Below are positions 20,801 through 29,596 of a stretch of DNA of 64,000 bases, piece after piece. Source of the DNA: Marmoricola sp. (GTDB lineage Bacteria > Actinomycetota > Actinomycetes > Propionibacteriales > Nocardioidaceae); NCBI GenBank assembly GCA_025964775.1, contig JAOPYE010000040.1:62001-126000 (forward strand), written 5' to 3'. How positions within the stretch are numbered: position 1 is the stretch's first letter; the number at the start of each line of letters is the position of its first letter. The notes under the pieces are model-generated. The model saw only the letters and a list, made by a program, of their open reading frames with translations, did not search any database and had not been told where the DNA came from. The position numbers and the translations under genes were made by a program.

Positions 20801-22762
20801 GTGACACGCACCATCCACGTTCTCCCCGGCACCCAGACCGTCGCGTTCACCAGCACCCCGCCGGCCGACCCCGTCGCGGGCGGCACCTATAGCCCGACGT
20901 TCACGCGCACCACGACATCGACCTCGCCGGCTGTGCTCGCGACGACATCGCTCGCAACCGTCTGCACCCTCGACCCGGTCTCGAACCAGGTCTCGTTCAT
21001 CGGCGCAGGGACCTGCACCGTCACTCTGGACCAGGCCGCGAACAGCTCCTACTCCGCGGCGCCGCAGGTCACGCAGGACATCGTGGTGACCTCACCGTTG
21101 GCCATCACCAGCGACGATCACGCCACCTTCGCGGCCGGCAACGCAGCCAGCTTCAGCATCGACACGACGCAGGGGGGCTCGGACACACCGGCTCTCGCCT
21201 GCAGTTGCGACACCCTGCCCTCCGGAGTGAGCTTTGTCGACAACGGTGACGGCACGGCGACGTTGTCCGGCACGCCGGCCGCGGATGCCGGGGGCTCCTA
21301 TCTGCTGACAGTCACCGCGAGCAACGGGGTCGGCCCGGACGCGACGCAGGCGTTCACGCTGACCGTGACCGAACTGCCCTCGATCAGCAGCGCGGATGCA
21401 GTCACGTTCGTCGCGGGCAGTTCGGGCAGTTTCACCGTGACCAGCGTGGCCGGCTTCCCGACCGCGACCGGGCTGAGTGAATCCGGGCCACTGCCGGCCG
21501 GTGTCAACTTCGTCGACAACGGTGACGGCACGGCCACCTTGGCCGGCACTCCAGCGGCCGGCACCGGTGAGGCCTACCCGGTCACCATCACGGCCATCAA
21601 CAGTGTCGGACACACCGACCAGGCCTTCACGTTGAGCGTGGTCGCCAGCCCAACGATCAGCAGCACAAACCACACGACGTTCGCGGTCAGCAACGCCGGC
21701 TCGTTCGAAGTGAGTACCACGGGCGGCTTCCCCGAACGGCCCGCACTCTCGGTCCGCGGCAGCCTGCCCACCGGAGTCACATTCCATGACAACGCCGACG
21801 GCACGGCCACGATCTCAGGCACGCCAGCCGTCGGCACCGGTGGCAGCTACCCGATGACGATCACCGCGAACAACAGCCTAGCCGCGGTAGCGACCCAGAC
21901 GTTCACGCTGACCGTCGACGAACTCGCCTCCGTCACGAGCGAGGATCACACCAACTTCGGCGCAGGAGTCTCGGGATCCTTCACCGTGACAACCGCTCCC
22001 GGTTACCCGCTCGCGACGAGCCTCACCGAGTCGGGCGTGCTTCCCTCCGGAGTCAGCTTCGCGGACAACGGCGACGGAACCGCCACGCTCACCGGTACAC
22101 CCGGGTCCGGCACGGTCGGCAGCTACCCGCTGACCATCCATGCGAGCAATGGCGGGGGCAGCCGATCACAGTCGTTCACGTTCACCGTCACCGCCCAGTC
22201 GCAGACGATCATCTTCGCGACGATCGCCGATCGTCTGATCGGCACCGCGCCGTTCACGGTGTCGGCGTCAGCGTCCTCGGGCTTGCCGGTAGCACTGACC
22301 TCCGCGACGAAGTCGGTATGCACAGTCTCCGGCCGCACCGTAAGTGTCATTGCCGCCGGCGCCTGCGCGCTCACGGCAACTCAGCCTGGCAGCACTGGCT
22401 GGCTCGCCGCGCCCCCCGTCAGCAGGACCTTCGTCGTCGGCTACTCCGTCTCGAGCCTGGCCGCACCGAACAAGACGCAGTTCACCCCGGGGTCCACGAT
22501 CCCGGTCAAGTTCCAACTCACCGGAGCCACCGGCAAACCGATCGCGAACGGCGCGGCCAGCACCCTCGGCTGCACCGTCAAGGTCAGCTTCAACGGCGGT
22601 GCGGGCGTCTGCGCGGTCTACAACTCGAAGTCACAGCAGTTCCAGGCCGACGTGGCCACCCCCGCCAAGCTCACCCACGGCGCCACGTATCCGATCGTTG
22701 TCAGCGTGACCGTGGGGACCACAACCGTGGCCTCCGCTCACACCACCGTCATCGCGAAATAG
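17879..22762 (+). CDS. Large secreted Ig-like repeat protein (putative adhesin) with glycine-rich N-terminal region
   Basis: Signal-like AVAIAIATTLLTGALASIALAPPAAA; Gly-rich tract; Ig-like repeats incl. four LPxGVxFxDNxDGTATxxGTP (putative Ig, He_PIG-like) units; C-terminal KFQLTGATGKPI module. ORF open from 17501; GTG 17879 chosen as start. Confidence 0.8.
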   Translation: MSTARGLVATGIAGALTSESPRRRAVAIAIATTLLTGALASIALAPPAAATNLYQYFPQNGGGTGAGTCSAAGTYVVPAGVALLDVTAYGQDGIHGSGTGFGLGGLGGKVVARVGVTPGQTLWVAPNSLAVAGGTSSGFRSGGNGSLLSSVDPATYCGTNHPAMPVSDVLVVAAGGGGGGDGVGGAGGTGGAAGRGGGDGGSNSAADGGGGGAGTQTAGGAGGSGGRSLQEYWGVAGASGQYMTGGNGGNIGAAPNDSSGQAAGGGGGFFGGGGGGGGAQFAAVGGGGGGSNHVITSDPSTYPPDTPPGVFFNGFAENGAEIDITPVYASTTAPVHSAINPVPQGQQVRLSTVVTLSDGSYPNDGVVDFYDGSTIVGTGGVSDSTGIAAVSVSFATQGAHDIQAMYDGTDRPGDQHDAASWAADPQLIQQVGPPPIPPAPPLVTENPQSRARYYPSAGSFSAAAHGFPAPTVQWQESSDGGHNFTDIPGATSTAPDTSSSFPGAVTSDVQIPDAFDLSGNQVRAVFSNASGAATTSAATMTVLREPINIVPADVSVFPGSAVPPLTVSYPFLQGSVADEVTTPPTCTTTATPSSPPGNYPITCDGAVTPNYIPTYQDGTYTVDPTSPRTAFDIPGAATDWFAGDWITLSAVGGVSGNPVAFSIDPATPPGMCSLDGSTLMLATAPAQAGDCLVTATQLGVAQSVAPPVTLAVHVNLPTRAATLTVPATGAVTGSDVLSATGYTDDGDSYTATSSIAITPAPSDAGVCSLSTVGGVTTVSYLAVGNCTVHAQQPQGAGRAGGTTQLIAVNPPTAQTITFSLPASARAGDVATTLTGTGGGSGSPVVFSSDSPTVCSVVGTTLTFLAEGTCTVTANQAASPGYAAAASTPHSVAVLPGIVFNPPATGIAGQSDTLTAIKVPLGRPPVTYALAASSGAGVCHLSGANNSQVTYLAVGPCVVTASQASIPGIFIGPPNVTRTIHVLPGTQTVAFTSTPPADPVAGGTYSPTFTRTTTSTSPAVLATTSLATVCTLDPVSNQVSFIGAGTCTVTLDQAANSSYSAAPQVTQDIVVTSPLAITSDDHATFAAGNAASFSIDTTQGGSDTPALACSCDTLPSGVSFVDNGDGTATLSGTPAADAGGSYLLTVTASNGVGPDATQAFTLTVTELPSISSADAVTFVAGSSGSFTVTSVAGFPTATGLSESGPLPAGVNFVDNGDGTATLAGTPAAGTGEAYPVTITAINSVGHTDQAFTLSVVASPTISSTNHTTFAVSNAGSFEVSTTGGFPERPALSVRGSLPTGVTFHDNADGTATISGTPAVGTGGSYPMTITANNSLAAVATQTFTLTVDELASVTSEDHTNFGAGVSGSFTVTTAPGYPLATSLTESGVLPSGVSFADNGDGTATLTGTPGSGTVGSYPLTIHASNGGGSRSQSFTFTVTAQSQTIIFATIADRLIGTAPFTVSASASSGLPVALTSATKSVCTVSGRTVSVIAAGACALTATQPGSTGWLAAPPVSRTFVVGYSVSSLAAPNKTQFTPGSTIPVKFQLTGATGKPIANGAASTLGCTVKVSFNGGAGVCAVYNSKSQQFQADVATPAKLTHGATYPIVVSVTVGTTTVASAHTTVIAK
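21100..22195 (+). repeat. Four tandem ~270-nt repeat units within the Ig-like gene
   Basis: Recurring LP(S/A/T)GV(S/N/T)F..N.DGTAT(L/I).GTPA coding units. Confidence 0.7.
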
Positions 22763-23103
22763 CACAAGGCCTTTGCCGTCGAGCTGAGTGGCAGGCCGCG
22801 GCCGTCGCCGTCCCGCGGACAAGCTTGCGGCGCGCCCAGCCAGCCAACCTGTAGGCCCGCGCCAGTCTGGGCACGGGCAGCGGCTCTGGAGCGCGATCCA
22901 TTGTTGGAGCCTTCTCATCATCAGTGGGTCGGAAAATTGTCACCATCGAGTCAGCAGATTGAAGGTCGAAGGGCCCCGAGAAGTGCAGAGAGATTCCGGT
23001 AAAGTGAGGCCCGTCAACGAAAGCGACTCCGGGCATTGCTGCAGGTCAGACCCTGTTTCTCCAAGTACCAGCCAGGTTTGGACGAGATGTGGATACCGTC
23101 TTC

Positions 23104-23148
<45 letters not shown>

Positions 23149-23181
23149 GAGGCGGCCCTTCGGGGCGGTTTTCTGGTTTCA

Positions 23182-23592
23182 CTACCTCGGCGTGGAGCCG
23201 ACGAAGTATTGCGACAGACGCCGTCTCACGACACTCCCGGCGGGAAAGTGTTCGGCGACTCGGAACACGTCGTGCAACGACTCCTCGACCATCGCCTCCG
23301 CCAGGTCAGCGGTGCAGATGGTCGGGTCGAGCCAACCGCCGGCTTCAAGGCTCGACCTCAGCGCCTCGCGGATCTCCTCGCGCCCAAGGTCAGAGTCCGT
23401 GACCAGCGCAGTTGTGGTCGCCCGATGCGAACTCATCCCGGCGAATCCGCGACCACACCCGCATGGCCCGTCGGGATTTTTGAGGTCGCTTGCGCACGGC
23501 TCCTGCATGTAGACGAGCTCGCCTTCCACGCAGTGCGTGTAGTCGCCAGGTTCGACACCGTTCGACCTGTCTGTGGCTACCAGTACCCGCAT
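23182..23592 (-). CDS. Hypothetical protein, DUF7715-like
   Basis: MRVLVATDRSNGVEPGDYTHCVEGELVYMQEPCASDLKNPDGPCGCGRGFAGMSSHRATTTALVTD. Confidence 0.6.
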   Translation of the reverse strand: MRVLVATDRSNGVEPGDYTHCVEGELVYMQEPCASDLKNPDGPCGCGRGFAGMSSHRATTTALVTDSDLGREEIREALRSSLEAGGWLDPTICTADLAEAMVEESLHDVFRVAEHFPAGSVVRRRLSQYFVGSTPR

Positions 23593-23699
23593 CTCTGTTC
23601 TCCTCCGTTTGTGTCGGCCCGACGCTAGGCCCGGCCACCGACAACGCGGGCTGTGCGTTGGTTCTCGTCGTTGACGGCTGTCGCGTCTACCCTTGTCAT

Positions 23700-24020
23700 A
23701 TGACCACTCCGACTGCGGCCGCCATTCGGCTTCGCGCTGCGTTGGAGCAGAACGTGAGTCGTGTTGGCGAGGTGTTGACGACGTACGGCGCAACCAACCC
23801 AAGACTCTTTGGCTCAGTGGCGCGGGGCGATGCACGTCCCGACAGTGACGTCGACCTGCTCGTCGACCTGGTGCCTGGCGGGGGCAATGAACTTCTGCGT
23901 CTCTCAGGGATCGCAGAGGAACTGTCGACGCTTATCGGCGTGCGGGTTGATGTGGTCGCCGCGACACTGCTGCGCGGCGAAGTCTCCGCTACAGCTCTGG
24001 CAGACGCGGTGGCTGTGTGA
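23700..24020 (+). CDS. MntA-like nucleotidyltransferase domain antitoxin
   Basis: LFGSVARGDARPDSDVDLLVDL (GSxxRGxxxxxSDxDLxV). Confidence 0.88.
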   Translation: MTTPTAAAIRLRAALEQNVSRVGEVLTTYGATNPRLFGSVARGDARPDSDVDLLVDLVPGGGNELLRLSGIAEELSTLIGVRVDVVAATLLRGEVSATALADAVAV

Positions 24021-24341
24021 GTCGCTCCGACACCGAACGGCTCAGCGACATTCAAGTTGCCATCGAGCGGTGTCTTTCGTACCGAGAATATCTCGGCACC
24101 GCGGAACTGGGTTCGATGTCGTACGACGCGGTCTTGCGAAACCTCGCAGTGATCGGGGAGGCAGTCCGTGCGCTATCCGACGAGTTCAAGGCTGAGCATC
24201 CCGAGGTCACCTGGCCAGCTATCGCGGGCCTTCGCAACGTCGTCGTTCACGAATACTTCCGCGTCAATCCTGACCTGATTTCGGGACATCCTCGACAACC
24301 ACCTGTCGGTGCTGGCGACGGCGATCGCAGATGGGGCGTAG
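24017..24341 (+). pseudogene. HepT-like (DUF86) RNase toxin with C-terminal frameshift
   Basis: RNVVVHEYFRV motif intact; one-base insertion near 24282 shifts frame; removing it restores ...DLIWDILDNHLSVLATAIADGA* ending at 24341. Confidence 0.75.
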
Positions 24342-24410
24342 GTCGTCGGCCCCGATCGGGCATCGGCCAGCTGAGTTCGTCTACGAGGTTCGACAGTTGT
24401 CCTGTCCGGG

Positions 24411-25033
24411 GTGCACCAGGAGATTCGGGCACGGCTGATCGCGGCCACCGCAGCATTGGCCCGACTCGACGAAGTGACGGCGGCGGGCGACTTGGCGCCG
24501 ACCGTGTCTGCGAAGCTTCGCCGGCTCTACTGCGCGCGTATCTCGGACCTGACTGCGGGCGCCGAGTTCGCCGGAGGTGACGCTGCGGCGGGCCGCGCGA
24601 ATCCGGCGACCTGGCGAGCCATGCTCGGATTGTTGCGCGTCGAGCGCCAGGCTCTCGGCAAGGCAACGCCGCGCGGTGCTTCAGCGTCGGCTCCGGCAGA
24701 CCAGGTTCGAGCTGAGCGTGACGTACGCGTCCATGCCTTGAACGAAGCGATGGCGACCCTGGACGGACGTGCGCACAGTGACCTCTCGGCAACGGACCGT
24801 GATTCGTTGTGCAGCCTGGTTGAGGACCGAATCCAGGCTCTGAGCGGCGGGCCGGAGGATGTGGCTCCGGTGTCGAACTGTCTTCGGGGATGTGGGCCGC
24901 TGTGGGGGACATCCTGGCGACCGAACGTCGGGCCCTCACTGAACTCGAGCAAAAACTTGGAGTCGACATCCGAGCGCGCCTTGATCGTGACCACGCCGAC
25001 GAACAGGCCAACCTCGCGCTGGCCGATTCGTGA
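24411..25033 (+). pseudogene. Degenerate ORF, possible remnant of a Na+/H+ antiporter C-terminal tail
   Basis: ARLDEVTAAGDLAPTVSAKLRRLYCARI..WRAMLGLLRVERQAL; continues in another frame as GMWAAVGDILATERRALTELEQKLGVDIRARLDRDHADEQANLALADS*. Confidence 0.3.
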
Positions 25034-25056
25034 TTGCTGACTCCGTTGCAGTTACG

Positions 25057-25069
25057 AAACGAGACGTTT
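25057..25069. promoter_or_regulatory. Palindromic operator candidate upstream of AKR operon
   Basis: AAACG-AGA-CGTTT. Confidence 0.45.
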
Positions 25070-25129
25070 AGTTTCTATGCTATTCTTGTGGTGTCGGTGT
25101 TCCTGAGCACCGTCACCACAGGAGGAATC

Positions 25130-26089
25130 ATGACCACAACACTGCTCAACACGACCGAACTGGGCCGGACCGGCATGCAGATCACCCGCATCGGCTTCGG
25201 CGCGTGGGCCATCGGCGGAGGTGACTGGGAGTTCGGCTGGGGTCCCCAGGACGACGACCAGTCGATCGCCGCGATCCACCGGGCACTCGACGGCGGGATC
25301 AACTGGATCGACACGGCTGCGGCCTACGGTTTCGGCCACTCCGAGGAGGTCGTCGGACGAGCCCTCGCAGGCGTCGACGAACGCCCGTACGTCTTCACGA
25401 AGGCATCGCTCCTCGAGGGACCCGGACGGACCGTGGTTCACAGTCTCAAGCGAGACTCGGTCCTTCGCGAAGCCGAAGCGAGTCTTCGCCGGCTCGGGGT
25501 CGACGCGATCGATCTCTACCAGATCCACTGGCCGAACCCCGAGTCCGAGATCGAGGAGGGTTGGGCTGCGCTCGCCGAGCTGAAGGAGCAGGGGCTGGTG
25601 CGGCACATCGGTGTGTCGAACTTCGACGTCAGCCAGCTCGAGCTAGCTCAGCAGATCGCCCCGGTGGAGTCGCTGCAGCCGCAGTACTCGCTCATCGAGC
25701 GCGGCGTCGAGAACGACGTCCTTCCCTACGCGGAGGCTGTGGGCGCCGGCGTGATCGTGTACTCGCCGATGGGTTCGGGTCTGCTGAGCGGCGCCATGAC
25801 TCCTGAGCGCATCAACGACCTCGCCGACTCCGACTGGCGCAAGAAGGACCCGCGCTTCAACGAGCCGCAGCTGAGCGAGCACTTGAGCCTGGTGGAGCGC
25901 CTGCGCGAGATCGCCGAGCGCCACCACACCTCTGTCGGGGCGGTGGCGATCGCCTGGACGCTGCGCAACCCGGCGGTCAACGGTGCCATCGTCGGGATGC
26001 GCAGGCCCGACCAGGTCGACCCCTTGCTGGCGGCCGCGTCCCTCGAGCTCGATGGGGACGACCTAGCTCTGATCGAGGCACGGCCATGA
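25130..26089 (+). CDS. Aldo/keto reductase
   Basis: GGAGGAATC RBS; GFGAWAIGGG; WIDTAAAYGFGHSEEVVGRAL; DLYQIHWPNP; GVSNFD. Confidence 0.95.
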   Translation: MTTTLLNTTELGRTGMQITRIGFGAWAIGGGDWEFGWGPQDDDQSIAAIHRALDGGINWIDTAAAYGFGHSEEVVGRALAGVDERPYVFTKASLLEGPGRTVVHSLKRDSVLREAEASLRRLGVDAIDLYQIHWPNPESEIEEGWAALAELKEQGLVRHIGVSNFDVSQLELAQQIAPVESLQPQYSLIERGVENDVLPYAEAVGAGVIVYSPMGSGLLSGAMTPERINDLADSDWRKKDPRFNEPQLSEHLSLVERLREIAERHHTSVGAVAIAWTLRNPAVNGAIVGMRRPDQVDPLLAAASLELDGDDLALIEARP

Positions 26090-26967
26090 CAACGGTCGGG
26101 GTCGTCGGACTCGGCACCATGGGTGCCGGGATCGCTCGGCGGCTGCTCGCAGCGGGCTACGACGTACGGGGCACCAACCGCAGTGTCGAGAAGGCGGACC
26201 CGCTCATCGCAGAAGGTCTGCAATGGGACGCACACCCCCGCGCGGTGGCCCAGCGTTCCGAGGTCGTGCTCACGATGGTGACCGACGACGAGGCCCTCGC
26301 CACGGTCACCGAAGGCGCGGCCGGCGTGATCGCCGGCCTGCGCCCGGGGCAGGTGTACGTCGACATGAGCAGTGTCAGCCCTGCGGCGAGCATCCGAGCC
26401 GCGGAGCTGGTGAGTGCCGCGGGCGCGCGGATGCTGGATGCGCCCGTTTCGGGGAGCGTCCCCCAGGTCCAGGACGGCTCGCTGTCGATCATGGTCGGCG
26501 GCGACGAGCAAGCCTTCAGCTCCGTGCTGCCGATCCTTTCCGAGCTGGGAAAAAGCGTCGTACACGTCGGCCCGAACGGCGCCGGAGTCCTGCTCAAGCT
26601 TGCCCTCAACATCAGCCTCGCGGTTCAGGCGCTGGCGTTCAGCGAAGGCCTGCTCCTCGCCGAGAGGGGCGGCATCGATCCCCGGCTGGCTGCGGAAGTC
26701 ATGAGCGCCAGCGCGATCGGCTCGCCGATGCTGAGGGCCCGCCAGCCGCTGTTCCTCGACCTGCCCCAGGAAGCCTGGTTCCCGATCAGGCTGATGGACA
26801 AGGACCTCGGCCTCGCCCTCGACGAGGCACGGCGACTGTCGGTCGACCTCCCTACGACGGTGGTCGCGGCTCGGTTGCTCGACGAGGCAACCCGACTGGG
26901 GCTGGGCGAGCGCGACATCGCCGGGGTGCGGGAGGCGCTCCAGCGGCTGAACCAGGCCCGGCCATGA
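26086..26967 (+). CDS. NAD(P)-dependent oxidoreductase (3-hydroxyisobutyrate dehydrogenase family)
   Basis: VGVVGLGTMGAGIARRLLAAGYDV; MLDAPVSGSVPQVQDGSLSIMVGG; GPNGAGVLLKLALN. Confidence 0.93.
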   Translation: MTTVGVVGLGTMGAGIARRLLAAGYDVRGTNRSVEKADPLIAEGLQWDAHPRAVAQRSEVVLTMVTDDEALATVTEGAAGVIAGLRPGQVYVDMSSVSPAASIRAAELVSAAGARMLDAPVSGSVPQVQDGSLSIMVGGDEQAFSSVLPILSELGKSVVHVGPNGAGVLLKLALNISLAVQALAFSEGLLLAERGGIDPRLAAEVMSASAIGSPMLRARQPLFLDLPQEAWFPIRLMDKDLGLALDEARRLSVDLPTTVVAARLLDEATRLGLGERDIAGVREALQRLNQARP

Positions 26968-27671
26968 GCACGGCACTCGCTCCCGGGCAGGCAGAGGTAC
27001 GAGGCTCGCGAGTGTCGACCCTGCAGGGCATCCTGCTGGCCCTGACCGTGGTCACCGGGCTCCTCGATGCGGCGAGCTACCTGGGCATGGGCAATGTCCT
27101 GGTCGCGAACATGACCGGGAACGTCCTGTTCCTGGGTTTCGCGATCGGGCGGGTGCCAGGGTTCGCGATCACCGGCTTCCTGGTCGCCCTTGCGGCGTTC
27201 CTGGCCGGAGCCGCGGTGGGCGGTCGGCTCCACGCGAGGCTCGGGGCGCGGCGCCGGAACTGGCTGACAACAGCACTGCTGCTCCAGAGCGTCCTGTCCT
27301 GCGCGGCCGCCGCCACAGCCGTGCTCGCAGGCGCTGCGGGCGGCGGTCCCCGGGTGGCCGAGATCGCGCTGCTGGCGGTCGGCCTGGGAATCCAGAACGC
27401 GAGCGTCCGTGCGCTCGCCGTCCCCGACCTGACCACTACGGTGCTCACCATGACACTCACCGGACTGGCCGCGGACTCCTCGTTGGCCGGCGGAGACAAT
27501 CCCCGGCTGCTGCGTCGCGTCACGTCTGTCCTGGCGCTCGGCGTTGGTGGTCTGGCTGGTGCAGTACTGGTGACCCAGGTCAGTGTCGCCGCGACCTTGG
27601 CGACGATCTGCGCACTCCAGCTCGCCATCACGATGGCGGTTGCCGGCGCGGGAGAGGACCACCTTCAATGA
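26964..27671 (+). CDS. YoaK family (DUF1275) membrane protein
   Basis: LLALTVVTGLLDAASYLGMGNVLVANMTGNVLFLGFAIG; GLGIQNASVRALAVPDLTTTVLTMTLTGLAAD. Confidence 0.9.
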   Translation: MSTALAPGQAEVRGSRVSTLQGILLALTVVTGLLDAASYLGMGNVLVANMTGNVLFLGFAIGRVPGFAITGFLVALAAFLAGAAVGGRLHARLGARRRNWLTTALLLQSVLSCAAAATAVLAGAAGGGPRVAEIALLAVGLGIQNASVRALAVPDLTTTVLTMTLTGLAADSSLAGGDNPRLLRRVTSVLALGVGGLAGAVLVTQVSVAATLATICALQLAITMAVAGAGEDHLQ

Positions 27672-28270
27672 CGACGTCAGAACAGACGGAGTCCAAGGGC
27701 GGTCGCCCACGGAGCGAGAAGGCGCGTGCCGCAATCCTGCGTGCGGCCGCCGATCTCCTGCTCGAGCGTGGCCTGGACTCGGTGAGCATGGACGCGGTTG
27801 CCGAGCAGGCCGGAGTCAGCAAGGCCACGATCTACCGGTGGTGGCCCACCAAGGAAGCGTTGGCGCTCGACGCCCTGTACGCCGAATGGGCCGAGGCGAC
27901 CCCCGCATCGACCGAGACCGGATCCCTTCGAGGCGACCTGCTGGCACTGCTGCTGCCGTGGGTGCACCAACTGGCCAAGCGACCCTATGCACGCGTCATG
28001 GGCTCCTTCATCACCCGTGCCCGCAGCGACCCCGGGTTCGCATCGGCGTACGTCGAGCGGCTGATGGTGCCCCGGCGCGAGATCGCACGAGCCGTGCTCG
28101 AACGAGCACGCCAACGGGGTGAGCTCGAGCCGGCGGTGCAGATCGACGTGGCGCTCGACGTGCTCTACGGAGCGGTCTACCACCGCTTTCTCCACGGCCA
28201 CGCACCGTTGACGGATCAGTTCGTGACCGACGTGGTCGACACAGTTCTCGGTGGTCTGGCCTGCCGTTGA
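27668..28270 (+). CDS. TetR/AcrR family transcriptional regulator
   Basis: ARAAILRAAADLLLERGLDSVSMDAVAEQAGVSKATIYRWWPTKEAL. Confidence 0.95.
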   Translation: MTTSEQTESKGGRPRSEKARAAILRAAADLLLERGLDSVSMDAVAEQAGVSKATIYRWWPTKEALALDALYAEWAEATPASTETGSLRGDLLALLLPWVHQLAKRPYARVMGSFITRARSDPGFASAYVERLMVPRREIARAVLERARQRGELEPAVQIDVALDVLYGAVYHRFLHGHAPLTDQFVTDVVDTVLGGLACR

Positions 28271-28303
28271 GTGCCTACTGGACCGGCCGCTGGACCGGCA
28301 CCG

Positions 28304-29596
28304 TCATGAGTCGGTCGCGAGGAGGTGCGCGTACATCTCGTGCGCGACAGCACGGCGGGTCGGCACATGCTCACTGGGTACGCCGTCGCGTGGCGCTTCG
28401 TACCGCTTGAGAACCTGCCGCGCGACGCTCTGGCGGTGCACCTCGTCGGGACCGTCGTAGATCCGGGCAGCCCGGGCCCACCGGTACATCGCCTCCAGGG
28501 GCAGGTCGCTGGAGTAGCCGAGAGACCCGTGCGCCTGGAGCGACCGGTCGATGACGTCGTGCAGCACCTTGGCGCCGAAGTACTTGATCATCGCGATGTC
28601 CGTGCGAGCCGCCGAGGCGCCCTGCGTATCCATCACCCAGGCGGCGTGCAGGGTCATCAGGCGCGCGGCCTGCATCTCGGCAGCGGAGTCGGCGATCCAG
28701 TTCTGGATGGTCTGCTTCTCTGCCAGCAGGCTGCCGTGCGCATAGCGATAGGTCGCGCGCTCACACATCATGTCGAAGGCGCGCTGTGCCTGCCCCAGCC
28801 AGCGCATCGCGTGGTGGATGCGCCCGGGCCCGAGCCGGTGCTGCGCGATCACGAACGCATGGCCGACACCGCCGAGGACGGCATCGGCGGGCACCCGCAC
28901 GTCCTCATAACGGATCTCGGCGTGGTTTCCGTAGCGTCCGAACCGGGCGGACGGGTCGTCCATGCTGCCGACGTCGCGCAGGATCCTGACACCGAGCGTG
29001 TCTGCAGGCACGATGAACATGGTGGCCCGGGCATGGCTGACCGCGTCGGGGTCGGTGACCGCCATGACGATCAGGAAATCGGCGACCGACGCGTTCGACG
29101 AGTACCACTTGTGCCCGTTGATCACCCACTCGTCGCCGTCCTGGACGGCGCGGGTGACCAGGAGCGTGGGATCCGAACCGGCGCTGTCGGGCTCGGTCAT
29201 CGAGAAGGCCGATCGGATCTCACCGGCGAGCAGCGGTTCGAGCCAGCGCTTCTTCTGCTCCGGCGTCCCCACCAGGGCCAGGATCTCGCTGTTCCCGCTG
29301 TCCGGCGCCGCGCAGCCGAACGCCGCCGGTGCCAGCGTGCAGGTCCCGAGGATCTCGTGCATCAGGCCGAGCTTCACCTGTCCGTAGCCCTGGCCTCCGT
29401 GCTCCGGTTCCAGGTGCGCGGCCCACAAGCCCTGCTCCTTGACCTGTGCCTTCAGCGGGGCCAGGGCGCGGTCGATCGCGTCCATGTCGAGCTCGTCGAG
29501 CAGTGACTCGAGAGGCAGTAGCTCCGTGCGTACGACGTCGCGCATCCACGCCAGCTTCGCCTCGAACTCCGGCTCGGTCGAAAAGTCCCAGCTCAT
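28304..29596 (-). CDS. Acyl-CoA dehydrogenase family protein
   Basis: FSMTEPDSAGSDPTLL; WVINGHKWYSSNA; QAHGSLGYSSDLPLEAMYRWARAARIYDGPDEVHRQSVAR. Confidence 0.95.
   Translation of the reverse strand: MSWDFSTEPEFEAKLAWMRDVVRTELLPLESLLDELDMDAIDRALAPLKAQVKEQGLWAAHLEPEHGGQGYGQVKLGLMHEILGTCTLAPAAFGCAAPDSGNSEILALVGTPEQKKRWLEPLLAGEIRSAFSMTEPDSAGSDPTLLVTRAVQDGDEWVINGHKWYSSNASVADFLIVMAVTDPDAVSHARATMFIVPADTLGVRILRDVGSMDDPSARFGRYGNHAEIRYEDVRVPADAVLGGVGHAFVIAQHRLGPGRIHHAMRWLGQAQRAFDMMCERATYRYAHGSLLAEKQTIQNWIADSAAEMQAARLMTLHAAWVMDTQGASAARTDIAMIKYFGAKVLHDVIDRSLQAHGSLGYSSDLPLEAMYRWARAARIYDGPDEVHRQSVARQVLKRYEAPRDGVPSEHVPTRRAVAHEMYAHLLATDS

Noticed and set aside
23149-25033. Integrase, transposase or phage gene beside the att-like repeat
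   Set aside because: None found in either strand; only the DUF7715-like, MntA/HepT and degenerate ORFs are there.
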